A stretch of DNA of 64,000 nt from Bryobacteraceae bacterium (GTDB lineage Bacteria > Acidobacteriota > Terriglobia > Bryobacterales > Bryobacteraceae), in contig JAIEMJ010000004.1 in the NCBI GenBank assembly GCA_019752335.1, forward strand, positions 124,001 through 188,000. The letters run 5' to 3'. The notes beneath the pieces were generated by a model. It searched no databases and was not told where the DNA came from. It saw nothing but the letters and a program-made list of their open reading frames with translations. Made by a program: the position numbers and the translations under genes. Below, in pieces: positions 34,324 through 44,853 of this stretch. Within the stretch, counting starts at the first letter, position 1. The number at the start of each line of letters is the position of its first letter.

Positions 34324-36216
34324 CTATTGGCCGGAAGGCAAATGGAGTCGAACGAGCAATGATGGGAACCGTTCATCGGTTCGCAGCGGCGCGAAGTCGA
34401 GGCCCAGGAGCGAGAGTCCAAACGCATCCTTCCGTCCAACTGCGAGATCCAGGAGCCTGAACGCTTCGTCCTTATTTCCCAACGCGGTTTGTGCGAGAGC
34501 TAGCGCATAAGCACCGCGCTCCCCGTCCGACCGGGCGGCTTCCAGGAGAGCCAGCGCCTCTTTCTTCCGGCCTACCGCGGCGAGCAGATGCGCCTCCAGG
34601 CGCCCGCCCCTGCCTTGCCCACGGGCGGCGTTGATTCGTTCGATTTCCGCGTCCACTTCCTCGCGACGTCCCATACGGATCAGACACAACCCAGAGATAT
34701 AGGCTATGGACACCTGGTACGTCGGAGACACACTCTCTTCCCTTACTGCCTTGGCCACCGCGAGCGCTTCAGAAAACTGCCGGTTTTCATACAGCACCAC
34801 CGCCAATCGGACGCCATGTCCCTCGCCGACCGGATTGAGCCGAAACGAATGCTGGTACTCCGTCAGTGCTTCTGGCATGCGGCCGATGATTTCCAGGAGA
34901 TGGCCATAGGAAGCGTGAGCATCCGCGAGGTTTGGGTTGTGCTCGATCGCTTGCCGGTACTCCAATTCGGCGCCTTTCCAATCCCACTCGATCCACTGCT
35001 TCGCCCAGCCGCTGGCCAGGTGCAATTCGGGCAACTCCGGATCAATCTTTCGAAGCCCTTGGAGATTGCGGGCAATGCGTAGTTCCAAAGCCCGGCGATG
35101 GGCGGGTTCCCGGAACCAACTGGTGACCAGCACATCCCCCAAGCTCATGTACGGCAGCGCAAAGCCGGGATCGTGGGCAATCGACTGCTCAAGCAAATCC
35201 CGGGCCTGACGGTAGCTGTCGCCAGTCATCCGTTGCATCTCGATGCGTCCCTGGGTATAGAGCCGGAAGGCCTCCGGATCCGCGGTATGCATGCCGGCAA
35301 CCACCTGCGACGCAGCGCCATCGCCGTGCTCCAGATGGGGAAGCAGGTGGGCGGCCAGTTTGTCGGAAATGGCGTCCTGAGCGGCGAAAACATTGGCGGA
35401 TCGCTGATCGAGCTTCTCTGCCCAGATCACTTTTCCGTCTCCAGCCCGAACCAATTGGGCGCTTAAGCGCAATATGCCTCCGCCCTGCTGGACGCCGCCG
35501 GTAACCAGCCAATCCACGCGCAACGCGCGGGCGGCAGCGAGAGGATCGACGCCTGGTTTGTCGAACTGGCTCATCTGCTGAATGCTGCGGACGCTGAATC
35601 GGCGCGCCATGCTCAGGCGGGTGATCAAAGCATCCGTCATTCCGAGCCCCATCCAACGGTCGTGTTCGGTGGATCCCGAAAGACTCTGGAAAGGCATGAC
35701 GGCGATCGACGGGGGACCGCCCGCTCCCGCGGACGAAGGGGCGGCAGGCCGGCGAAAAACGAACGCTGCGGTGGCGATCAAGGCCAGCATTGCGACGGTC
35801 GCGGCTATCGCACGGAACTGCCACCGCGGGGTGGCCGCAGCCGGATCGGCGGGCTTGGCCTCCGGTCCGGGGACGGCTGGTGGGTCCAATTGCTCCTGGG
35901 TGATTTCAGCCACGAACCGATAGCCCCGCTTGGGAACCGTTTCAATGAACTGCATGTCTGGTTGTAACGAGAGTGCTTTTCGAACGGCGGACATGTTGAC
36001 GGTGAGGTTGGCCTCCTCGACGACGGCGTCCGGCCACAACGCTTCCATCAACTCTTCTTTTTCCACCAGCGTCCCGGCCCGTTCCAATAGGACCACTAGT
36101 AGCCCAAAGGCCTTCGGAGCAAGGTTAACTGGTTCTTCGCGAAAGTTGAGTCTCGCTTCTCCGACGTCCAGCCGGAATTCGCCGAATCGAAAAATCTCAT
36201 TTCGTTTGTTGGGCAT
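34324..36216 (-). CDS. Membrane-anchored winged-helix regulator with TPR repeats (CadC-like)
   Basis: About 630 residues. Residues 1-105 are an OmpR-type winged helix (FRFGEFRLDVGEARL, GTLVEKEELMEALWPDAVVEEANLTVNMSAVRKAL, ETVPKRGYRFV). One transmembrane helix follows (AIAATVAMLALIATAAFVF), then a TolB/adenylate-cyclase-linker-like region (SIAVMPFQSLSG) and several TPRs to the end. The start at 36216 is preferred over a TTG at 36255. Proteins of this design sense at the membrane and bind DNA. It is divergent from the ECF sigma gene at 36295, so the 78-bp gap is shared. Confidence 0.85.
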   Translation of the reverse strand: MPNKRNEIFRFGEFRLDVGEARLNFREEPVNLAPKAFGLLVVLLERAGTLVEKEELMEALWPDAVVEEANLTVNMSAVRKALSLQPDMQFIETVPKRGYRFVAEITQEQLDPPAVPGPEAKPADPAAATPRWQFRAIAATVAMLALIATAAFVFRRPAAPSSAGAGGPPSIAVMPFQSLSGSTEHDRWMGLGMTDALITRLSMARRFSVRSIQQMSQFDKPGVDPLAAARALRVDWLVTGGVQQGGGILRLSAQLVRAGDGKVIWAEKLDQRSANVFAAQDAISDKLAAHLLPHLEHGDGAASQVVAGMHTADPEAFRLYTQGRIEMQRMTGDSYRQARDLLEQSIAHDPGFALPYMSLGDVLVTSWFREPAHRRALELRIARNLQGLRKIDPELPELHLASGWAKQWIEWDWKGAELEYRQAIEHNPNLADAHASYGHLLEIIGRMPEALTEYQHSFRLNPVGEGHGVRLAVVLYENRQFSEALAVAKAVREESVSPTYQVSIAYISGLCLIRMGRREEVDAEIERINAARGQGRGGRLEAHLLAAVGRKKEALALLEAARSDGERGAYALALAQTALGNKDEAFRLLDLAVGRKDAFGLSLLGLDFAPLRTDERFPSLLVRLHLPSGQ

Positions 36217-36294
36217 AGCTGCCTTTGGAAAAACTTTGGAGAAGCCTTCTGCCAACCTAAGGACGCCCTGGCACGGATTCTTTGAGAATCGCTG

Positions 36295-36867
36295 ATGCCC
36301 ATGGCGCTTTCACTCACCATTCAATCACAATCCCCGACAGAAGCAAGGGTGCCGGCGGCCTGCGCGGACACCTTCGAGACGACAACGGTTCCTTATCTCA
36401 ATGAACTCTATCGGACGGCCATTCGACTGGTGCGGAACCCAGCAACCGCGGAAGACTGTGTCCAAGAAACCTACCTCCGGGCGAGGCGCACCTACCATCG
36501 CTTTCAACCAGGAACCAATTGCCGCGCCTGGCTCTTCACCATCCTGCTCAATGTCGTCCGCCATCACCGGCGCGACGCATACCGGGCAAGCACGGTCGCC
36601 AATTTCGAACTCGTCGTGGCCGTCCTCCCGGCTCCAACTCTCGTTGAGAGTTTGTTGTCCGACGAAGAGATCCTCCTGGCTTTGGACCAGATTCACCAAA
36701 GCTACCGCGAAGCAGTCCTGCTGTGCGATGTCCATGACTTCACCTACCAGGAAGCCTGCGGCATCCTGCAAGTCCCCATCGGGACGGTGATGTCCCGGTT
36801 GAGCCGCGGACGGGAGGCTTTGCGGAAAAAGTTGGCTTCCCGAAGGCACGCGAACGGATTCGCGTGA
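36295..36867 (+). CDS. RNA polymerase ECF sigma factor
   Basis: A 190-residue protein. Region 2 is LYRTAIRLVRNPATAEDCVQETYLRARRTYHRF and region 4 is YQEACGILQVPIGTVMSRLSRGREALRKKL. It closely resembles the second ECF factor at 53.3 kb (shared NCRAWLF and VPIGTVMSRLSRGR). No anti-sigma gene is adjacent. The divergent winged-helix/TPR protein or the downstream GMC operon may be its targets. A second Met at 36301 could also be the start. Confidence 0.92.
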   Translation: MPMALSLTIQSQSPTEARVPAACADTFETTTVPYLNELYRTAIRLVRNPATAEDCVQETYLRARRTYHRFQPGTNCRAWLFTILLNVVRHHRRDAYRASTVANFELVVAVLPAPTLVESLLSDEEILLALDQIHQSYREAVLLCDVHDFTYQEACGILQVPIGTVMSRLSRGREALRKKLASRRHANGFA

Positions 36868-36911
36868 ATTCGCGGAATAAGTGGCCCGCTTGAGCGGATT
36901 GTGCCGGTGAA

Positions 36912-38491
<1,580 letters not shown>

Positions 38492-38495
<4 letters not shown>

Positions 38496-39478
38496 CTCGA
38501 ACCATCTACCTGATTTTCGCGAGCCTGTTCATTCAGGCTTCCGAACCGAGAGTGACGACCGTCGATTCCATTGGCATCACGGTCTCTGACCTTGACCGCT
38601 CGGTCGATTTCTATTCCAAGGTCCTGTCGTTTGAAAAGGTGTCGGAGACGGAGGTGGCGGGCGAACGGTACGAACATCTCACGGGAGTCTTTGGCGCGCG
38701 GGTCCGCATCGCGAGGATGCGGCTGGGAGACGAGTTCATCGAACTGAGCGAGTTTCTGGCTCCCCGGGGAAGGCCCGTGCCAGCGGATGCGCGCAGCAAC
38801 GACCGCTCGTTTCAACACATCGCGATCATCGTGAGCGACATGGACCAAGCCTACGCCTGGCTCAGAAAGCACAAGGTGCAACACGCATCGAGCGGGCCTC
38901 AGCGGCTGCCGGACTGGAATCCGAACGCGGGTGGCATCCAGGCGTTCTACTTTCGCGATCCCGACGGACACACGCTGGAAATCCTGTCCTTTCCGCAAGG
39001 CAAGGGCGATGCGAAATGGCAGCGGAAAGACCGGATGTTTCTCGGTATCGATCACACGGCGCTCGTGGTCCTGGATACCGATGCCAGTTTGCGATTCTAT
39101 CGCGACACGCTTGGCATGCGGGTGGCGGGCGAGAGCGAAAACTATGGCCCCGAACAGGAGCGCCTGAACAACGTCTTCGGAGCGAGACTGCGAATCACCG
39201 CGCTGCGAGTGGCCAGTGGGCCTGGCGTCGAGTTGTTGGAGTATCTCGCCCCCCGCGATGGCCGTGCCTACCCGGAAGACATGAAGGCGAACGACCTGGC
39301 GTACTGGAGAACGCGATTGACCGGCGGGAGCGTCGACAGGTGGTGGGAGGTCTTCCGGAAAGAACGTGTCCGGCTGGTTTCCACCGGCATTGTTGAGCCG
39401 CAACCGGAGTTGCCCTTTCGCAAGGCGATCGCCGTCCGCGATCCCGACGGACATGCCCTGGAGGTGGTGGCGCCGTGA
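38492..39478 (+). CDS. Tandem VOC-domain protein with signal peptide
   Basis: A 328-residue protein. A signal-like N-terminus (MTRTIYLIFASLFIQA) is followed by two VOC units: IGITVSDLDRSVDFYSKVL to DPDGHTLEILSFP, and IDHTALVVLDTDASLRFYRDTLGM to DPDGHALEVV. Both have the His and Glu expected at a metal site. It could be a lactoylglutathione-lyase-like or ring-cleaving enzyme. It is coupled by ATGA overlap to the GMC gene and by GTGA overlap to the subtilase. Confidence 0.88.
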
Positions 39479-40980
39479 TCTGCCCGCTCTGTTCCGGATC
39501 CGCGACGGCGAATGAGTTGGACGAGGCTGGTTGGCAGGAGCAGGACGTGATCGCGCGCATTGCCCACGCCCATCCCGGTTGGAGGACGGAGGACGGAGCG
39601 TGTCCGGCGTGCGTGCAGCAAGCGCTCCTCGAGATCCTGCTGGAGAAAGGCGGACCCGCGTTGCGCGATTCCGTACAGCGGGTATGGCCGATCGATCCCG
39701 CCGGCGTCTACGGGGCCTTGCCAACGCCCTTGCGCATGCGCGCCGACCCCCGCTTTACGGGACGCGGCGTGACCTTGGCGATGATCGACTCGGCATTCTA
39801 TCCGCATCCGGACCTGGTGAGTCCGCGAAACCGTATCCGGGCGTGGGTCAATGTCTGCACTGGCGAAGAGGTTGACGCTCCAACCCAATGGCCGGGATCG
39901 GGTCATCCCGCCCCGGAGCAGTGGCACGGGCTGATGACCACCGCCGTCGCCGCTGGAAATGGCCACTTGAGCCACGGGCTGTATCGTGGAATCGCCAGCG
40001 ATTCGGAACTGGTTTTGATCCAGGTCCGCGACCGGGACGGGCGCATCTCCAATGGGAGTATCCAGCGTGCAATCTGTTGGATTCAGCGAAATGCGCTTCG
40101 TCTCGGTATCCGGGTGGTGAATTTGTCGGTGGCCGGCGATGCCGGCATGTCCGGGCTGATCGATGACGCGATAAGGGATCTCGTGAACGACGGAGTCACC
40201 GTGGTGGCGGCCGCGGGGAACGATGGCGTGCGCCGCTTGGTCTCACCGGCAGCGTCGCCCGATTCGATCACAGTCGGCGGCGTCGATGACCACAATGTCT
40301 TCGATGCCGATGAGGCCGAGGTGTGGCACAGCAATTACGATGGCGTGCTGCGCAAGCCGGAATTGACCGCGCCGAGCCTGTGGGTAGCCGCTCCGTTGCT
40401 GCCTGGCACACGGGAATCGGCGGAGGCGCTCGAGCTGTTTCAGCGAAGGAAACACGGAGATCCAGTGGCGGAGGAGGAGTTGCGGAGGCGCAGGCTCGTG
40501 CGTCCGGAATATCAGTTGGCGGAGGGCACCAGCTTCGCCGCACCCATCGTGTCGAGTGTGGTCTGCGCCATGCTGGAGGCAAATCCGACGCTGACTCCGC
40601 AACGGATCCGCGCGTTGCTGGAACACGCTTCCACTCCCGTGGAAGGGGCGGCGAGGGAGCGGCAGGGCGCGGGAATCCTGGACGCGGGGCATGCGGTGGC
40701 TTTGGCGGAGTCCAATGCGAATCCCGGGTTTGTGTTTCGCGGCGAACCTCGCACCGTGCAAGTAGCGGGCAGTTGGAATAACTGGGCGTTTCCGGGCCTG
40801 GAGGCAACCGAGGTGCGCACCGGTTTCTTCGTGGCGCCGCTGCCCCCATCGTTGCGTCCAGGAGTTTATGCTTACAAGTTCCTGCTCGACGGATCGAAGT
40901 GGAAGCTGGATCCGCGCAATCCCGATCTGGTGCACGACGGCTTCGGCGGACATAACAACATCCTGCGATTCGCGGAATAA
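39475..40980 (+). CDS. Subtilisin-family (S8) peptidase with zinc-ribbon-like N-terminus and CBM48-like C-terminus
   Basis: A 501-residue protein with a GTG start overlapping the previous stop. The N-terminus has paired cysteines (CPLC at 3-6, CPAC at 43-46). The protease domain has Asp105 (AMIDSAFYPHPD), His151 (WHGLMTTAVAAGNG), Asn249 (AAAGNDG) and Ser353 (GTSFAAPIV), so it looks active. Residues about 415-500 form an AMPK/CBM48-type sugar-binding domain (VQVAGSWNNW, PGVYAYKFLLDG, DGFGGHNN). No signal peptide is present. A cytosolic, glycogen-associated protease is one possibility. Confidence 0.88.
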   Translation: MICPLCSGSATANELDEAGWQEQDVIARIAHAHPGWRTEDGACPACVQQALLEILLEKGGPALRDSVQRVWPIDPAGVYGALPTPLRMRADPRFTGRGVTLAMIDSAFYPHPDLVSPRNRIRAWVNVCTGEEVDAPTQWPGSGHPAPEQWHGLMTTAVAAGNGHLSHGLYRGIASDSELVLIQVRDRDGRISNGSIQRAICWIQRNALRLGIRVVNLSVAGDAGMSGLIDDAIRDLVNDGVTVVAAAGNDGVRRLVSPAASPDSITVGGVDDHNVFDADEAEVWHSNYDGVLRKPELTAPSLWVAAPLLPGTRESAEALELFQRRKHGDPVAEEELRRRRLVRPEYQLAEGTSFAAPIVSSVVCAMLEANPTLTPQRIRALLEHASTPVEGAARERQGAGILDAGHAVALAESNANPGFVFRGEPRTVQVAGSWNNWAFPGLEATEVRTGFFVAPLPPSLRPGVYAYKFLLDGSKWKLDPRNPDLVHDGFGGHNNILRFAE

Positions 40981-41009
40981 CCGCAGGCGCGAATCTCATC
41001 TTGGGAGTG

Positions 41010-41988
41010 ATGAAATTGCCCAGACAACGCTTTGCCGTCATCCTCGCGGGTGGCGATGGAAAACGGCTTTTGCCATTCACTCGAATGATCCACGGGGACG
41101 ACCGCCCCAAGCAGTTCAGCACAGTTCTCGGCGGCGAAACGCTGTTGGGGCAGACACGCCGCCGCGTAAGCCAGGTCGTGTCCCCTGAGCGGACCGACGT
41201 CGTGGTGACTAGAACCCACGAGCGCTTCTACGGCGCCGAACTGCGCGGGCTCAGCGCTGACAGAATCGCGGTTCAGCCCTTCAACCACGGAACTTCACAG
41301 GCAATCCTGTTCTGCCTCCTCAGGATTGAGAAACTGGATCCGGACGCGGTGGTCGCGTTCTTTCCGTCCGATCATCATTTTCAAGATGGAATGGCGTTCA
41401 CCAACCAGATCAACCAGGCCTTCGCGATGGCGGAGACGCAAACGGATGAAGTGGTGCTGCTGGGAATTGAGGCCGAATCCCCGGAAACGTCGTATGGATG
41501 GATCGAGCCCGGCGAGCCGCTCGACGCGGGCTTCCGCGTGCGCCGGTTTTGGGAAAAACCCACGAAGCACCTGGCTTCGAGTTAAATGAAACGCGGTTGC
41601 CTGTGGAACAGCTTCGTGATGATCGGAACGGCGAGCGCCTTCCTGGGGATGTTCGAGGAGCAGTTGCCTAAGCTGTTTCGCGTATTCCGCGAGAGAAGCG
41701 GAGACTTGCTTACGGCGCGTGAGTCCCAAGCGGTGCGCGAACTCTATGAAGCTGGCGATGCCAGCAACTTCTCCGAGGATGTGTTGGCGAAGTCAACCGG
41801 ACGTCTTGCGGTGTTGCCCGGCCGCAAACTTGGCTGGAGCGATCTTGGGGAGCCCGCACGAGTGATTTCCGTTCTCGGCATGGAAAGCTTGGTTCTTACT
41901 CAAACAGCCTGAGTGGGAATATTCGAAGACGGCGAAGGATCTAGAAGCGACGCTGCGCGTGGCGCGGCACAAGCAAGAGAGGAACTGA
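41010..41988 (+). pseudogene. Mannose-1-phosphate guanylyltransferase-like protein, broken
   Basis: The sugar-nucleotide transferase start is clear: FAVILAGGDGKRLLPFTR, then DDRPKQFSTVLGGETLL, FFPSDHHF and YGWIEPGEPL. An in-frame TAA at 41583-41585 interrupts it after EKPTKHLASS. The same frame goes on with MKRGCLWNSFVMIG and LGWSDLGEPARVISVLG, the usual end of the catalytic domain. It shifts again near 41900, where QPEWEYSKTAKDLEATL is read in the next frame to a TGA at 41986-41988. Three pieces of one ancestral gene are therefore visible. The first stop could be a C-to-T change of CAA. Confidence 0.75.
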
Positions 41989-42038
41989 TCGAGCCACCGT
42001 GCGCTGCATCGCTGGTTCCTCAAGAACGGAGTGTGACG

Positions 42039-42845
42039 ATGAGCGGAAGACTGAACGGAAAGAACGTATTGATTACCGGGGCGTCGTCGGGCATTGGCCA
42101 GGCGATCGCCATCCGGTTCGCGAAAGAAGGCGCGAATGTCGCCATCAACTATCGCGGCGGGCCCGAACAAGCGGAAGCGGCCAGCCAAATGGCCAAGGAC
42201 GCACGCGAAGGGGGCGCGGGACGCGAAATCACCATCCAGGCGGATGTCGCCAAAGAGGAGCAAGTCGTCGAAATGTTCCGTCAGGTGATCGAGGACTTCG
42301 GATCGCTGGACATCCTGGTCAACAACGCCGGCATTCAGAAGGTGAGTGCCACCGAGGACATTGACATCGCCGATTTCGACCGCGTCCTCGGCGTGAACCT
42401 TCGCGGCGCGTTCCTCTGTTCGCGCCAAGCGATCCGTCATTTTCTGGAACGCAAGGCAGGCGGTGTCATTCTGAACAACTCGAGCGTCCACGAGATCATC
42501 CCCAAGCCCAAATATCTGCCGTACTCGATCAGCAAAGGAGGAATGGAAAACATGACGCGGTCTTTGGCGCTCGAATACGCCGGGCGCGGCATCCGGGTCA
42601 ACGCCGTCGGCCCCGGCGCCGTAGTGACGCCCATCAACAGCGCCTGGACTTCTGACGCGAAGGCGCGCGGCGAAGTGGAGAGCCACATCCCGATGGGACG
42701 CGCGGCCGAGGCGGACGAGATTGCCTCGGTGTTCGCGTTCCTGGCCTCGGCCGACGCCTCCTACATCACGGGGCAGACCATCTTCGCCTGCGGCGGATTA
42801 ACGCTGTTTCCGGAGTTTCGTGTAGCCTGGTCGTCGGGAGAGTAA
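42039..42845 (+). CDS. Short-chain dehydrogenase/reductase, glucose-dehydrogenase-like
   Basis: A 268-residue SDR: cofactor loop TGASSGIGQA, NNAG, Ser in NNSSVHE, YSISKGGMEN (catalytic Tyr and Lys), and a C-terminal ITGQTIFACGG. The start at 42039 follows GGAGTG. It resembles NAD(P)-dependent glucose 1-dehydrogenases, but SDR substrates cannot be named from motifs. It heads an operon with a second SDR 2 bp downstream. Confidence 0.9.
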   Translation: MSGRLNGKNVLITGASSGIGQAIAIRFAKEGANVAINYRGGPEQAEAASQMAKDAREGGAGREITIQADVAKEEQVVEMFRQVIEDFGSLDILVNNAGIQKVSATEDIDIADFDRVLGVNLRGAFLCSRQAIRHFLERKAGGVILNNSSVHEIIPKPKYLPYSISKGGMENMTRSLALEYAGRGIRVNAVGPGAVVTPINSAWTSDAKARGEVESHIPMGRAAEADEIASVFAFLASADASYITGQTIFACGGLTLFPEFRVAWSSGE

Positions 42846-42847
42846 CG

Positions 42848-43510
42848 ATGAGAGTGCTTATTTCAGGCGCCACCGGCGGGCTCGGAACTTACGTGACCAG
42901 GGCGTTCCTCGACGCCGGCGCCGAGGTCATTGGACTCTCGCGCTCCGCCTCGAAGGCCGAGTTCCCGGACAAGCCGTTCCAATTGATCGCGGCGAATGTC
43001 GTTACGCCAGAGGCGGCGCGCAAGTTGATGGAAGAAGTCGGGGAAATCGACAGCTTCGTCCACTTGGCCGGCGGATTCGCTGGCGGAACCACTGTCGAAT
43101 CCACGCCGATGGAAACGCTCGACCGGATGCTGGACACAAACTTGCGTTCGGCGTTCCTCATGATGGGGGCGGTGCTGCCGGGCATGCGGATGCGGAAGAC
43201 CGGATCGATTCTTGCGATCGGCACGCGCGCCGTTTCCGAACCCGTGGCGACGCTCGGCGCTTATGCCGCATCGAAGGCCGCGCTGGTTTCCTTGATTCGA
43301 ACTGTCGCCGTGGAAAACGCGGCACTGGGAATTACGGCCAACGTGATTCTGCCCGGAACCTTGGACACACCCGCCAATCGCGCCGCCAATCCGGGCGCCG
43401 ATTTTCGCGGCTGGGTTCCGCCGGGGGATGTAGCCAACCTGCTCGTCCACCTTGCATCGAATCGCAGCGTCACCGGGGCGGTCATTCCGATCGCCCGGCA
43501 GGAGTGGTGA
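42848..43510 (+). CDS. Short-chain dehydrogenase/reductase, short form
   Basis: A 220-residue SDR. The loop SGATGGLGTYV, HLAGG in place of NNAG, and YAASKAALV with the Tyr-Lys pair are present. The loop from residue 175 on is short. It follows the other SDR by 2 bp, and a GTG-start gene follows 1 bp after its stop. Confidence 0.88.
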   Translation: MRVLISGATGGLGTYVTRAFLDAGAEVIGLSRSASKAEFPDKPFQLIAANVVTPEAARKLMEEVGEIDSFVHLAGGFAGGTTVESTPMETLDRMLDTNLRSAFLMMGAVLPGMRMRKTGSILAIGTRAVSEPVATLGAYAASKAALVSLIRTVAVENAALGITANVILPGTLDTPANRAANPGADFRGWVPPGDVANLLVHLASNRSVTGAVIPIARQEW

Positions 43511-43511
43511 A

Positions 43512-43715
43512 GTGTTGTCCCTGTTGCTCACCGTGGCCGGCCTTTATGCGGTAATCGGTCTATTCTTTGGACTCGCGTTTGTCTCGACCGGCATCCGCCA
43601 TGTCGACCCCGCTGCGAACGGATCGGGCTTTGCGTTCCGCCTGATCATCCTGCCTGGCGTCGCGGCGCTGTGGCCGGTGCTATTGTCACGATGGATTTCG
43701 ACGAGGCGCGCGTGA
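43512..43715 (+). CDS. Small two-helix membrane protein, 67 residues
   Basis: It starts with GTG one base after the SDR stop. Two hydrophobic segments are visible: LLLTVAGLYAVIGLFFGLAF and LIILPGVAALWPVLLSRWI. There is no known family. Its position within an unbroken chain of overlapping genes leading to the Rieske-cytochrome protein suggests it belongs to the same membrane assembly. It overlaps the next small gene by GTGA. Confidence 0.65.
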   Translation: MLSLLLTVAGLYAVIGLFFGLAFVSTGIRHVDPAANGSGFAFRLIILPGVAALWPVLLSRWISTRRA

Positions 43716-43855
43716 CCGGGCCCCTGCGCAGGACTCATGCGTTGGCCTGGGTCGTTCTTTCGATTGCTCTTTCGATTGTTCTCGGTGCGGGCTTGTTTGC
43801 CCGCCGCGAATCCACTCCGGCTAACCCAGGCTTGCATTGGGAGCGTCTGCGATGA
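43712..43855 (+). CDS. Small single-helix membrane protein, about 47 residues
   Basis: GTG at 43712 overlaps the previous stop (GTGA). An ATG at 43691 would add seven residues. One membrane segment (ALAWVVLSIALSIVLGAGLF) is followed by a polar tail (ARRESTPANPGLHWERLR). It overlaps the next gene by ATGA. The overlaps on both sides make a real gene likely despite its size. Confidence 0.6.
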   Translation: MTGPLRRTHALAWVVLSIALSIVLGAGLFARRESTPANPGLHWERLR

Positions 43856-44853
43856 GCGTGCATTACACGGCGATTGGCTGGAACCGTCAAAAGAAGCTCT
43901 ACGACTCCATTCTGCTAGCAGGTATGGCCGGATATCTGCTGGTCTTTGCGGGCATCGGTTCGCTGGTGCATCCGAACGCGACTATTGAGACTCTGTTGAT
44001 CCGCGGCTTCGGAACGTTGGCCCTTCTCCTGCTGCACCTGATTCTCTGCATTGGGCCGCTCTGCCGTCTGGACCGCCGCTGGCTGCCATTGCTCTACAAC
44101 CGCCGGCATCTCGGGGTCGCGATGTTCGCGATGGCGCTCGCACACAGCGTGTTTTCGTTGATTCAGTTTCACGCCCTGGGCGATGTGAATCCCTTGGTGA
44201 GCCTGCTCACGAGCAATCGGCGCTTCGGATCGATTGCCGATTTTCCGTTTGAGTTGTTTGGCTTGGTTGCTTTGTTGATTCTGTTTCTGATGGCGGCCAC
44301 CAGTCATGACTTCTGGCTGCACAATCTTTCGCCTACGGTGTGGAAACGGCTGCACATGGCCGTGTACGCGGCCTACACGCTGCTGATTGCCCACGTCTCC
44401 TGGGGCGCCTTGCAATCCGAGACCAGTGCCGCGTTGGTGGTCCTGCTCGCCGGCGGCGCGGCCACAGTCGCTTCGTTGCACCTGATTGCGGGACGCAGGG
44501 AACTGGCGGCCGACCGCGCTCCCTTGTCGCCATCCCTGCCCGATGGCTTCATCGCTGTCTGCGATTTCGACAGCCTGATCGAGGGCCGTGGAAAGGCGGT
44601 AAACGTAGGCGCGGAACGAATCGCCATCTTTCGCAATGAAGGCAGGGTCTACGCGCTCTCGAATGTCTGTCGGCATCAGAACGGTCCGTTGGGAGAAGGG
44701 CGGATCATCGATGGCTGCGTTACCTGTCCTTGGCACGGATATCAATACCAGCCGGACACGGGAATGTCGCCGCCTCCGTTTCAGGATCGCGTTCCGACGT
44801 TCGAAACAAAAATTTGCGGCGGCAAGGTCCTGGTGAATCCATGCCCGAAATGA
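43852..44853 (+). CDS. Ferric-reductase-like membrane cytochrome fused to a Rieske [2Fe-2S] domain
   Basis: A 333-residue protein. Residues 1-220 contain about six membrane helices with His pairs of a heme b-binding ferric-reductase/MsrQ-like domain (LLLLHLILCIGPLCRLDRRW, LGVAMFAMALAHSVFSLIQFH, LHMAVYAAYTLLIAHVSWG). Residues about 235-333 are a Rieske domain with cluster ligands CRHQ and CPWHGYQY. It should pass electrons between a soluble donor and membrane heme. The start MSVHYTAIGW overlaps the preceding small gene by 4 bp. Confidence 0.88.
   Translation: MSVHYTAIGWNRQKKLYDSILLAGMAGYLLVFAGIGSLVHPNATIETLLIRGFGTLALLLLHLILCIGPLCRLDRRWLPLLYNRRHLGVAMFAMALAHSVFSLIQFHALGDVNPLVSLLTSNRRFGSIADFPFELFGLVALLILFLMAATSHDFWLHNLSPTVWKRLHMAVYAAYTLLIAHVSWGALQSETSAALVVLLAGGAATVASLHLIAGRRELAADRAPLSPSLPDGFIAVCDFDSLIEGRGKAVNVGAERIAIFRNEGRVYALSNVCRHQNGPLGEGRIIDGCVTCPWHGYQYQPDTGMSPPPFQDRVPTFETKICGGKVLVNPCPK

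Noticed and set aside
41840-41860. GGGGAGCC near 41847, as in the end of tRNA-Gln
   Set aside because: An eight-base chance match within coding sequence of the nucleotidyltransferase.
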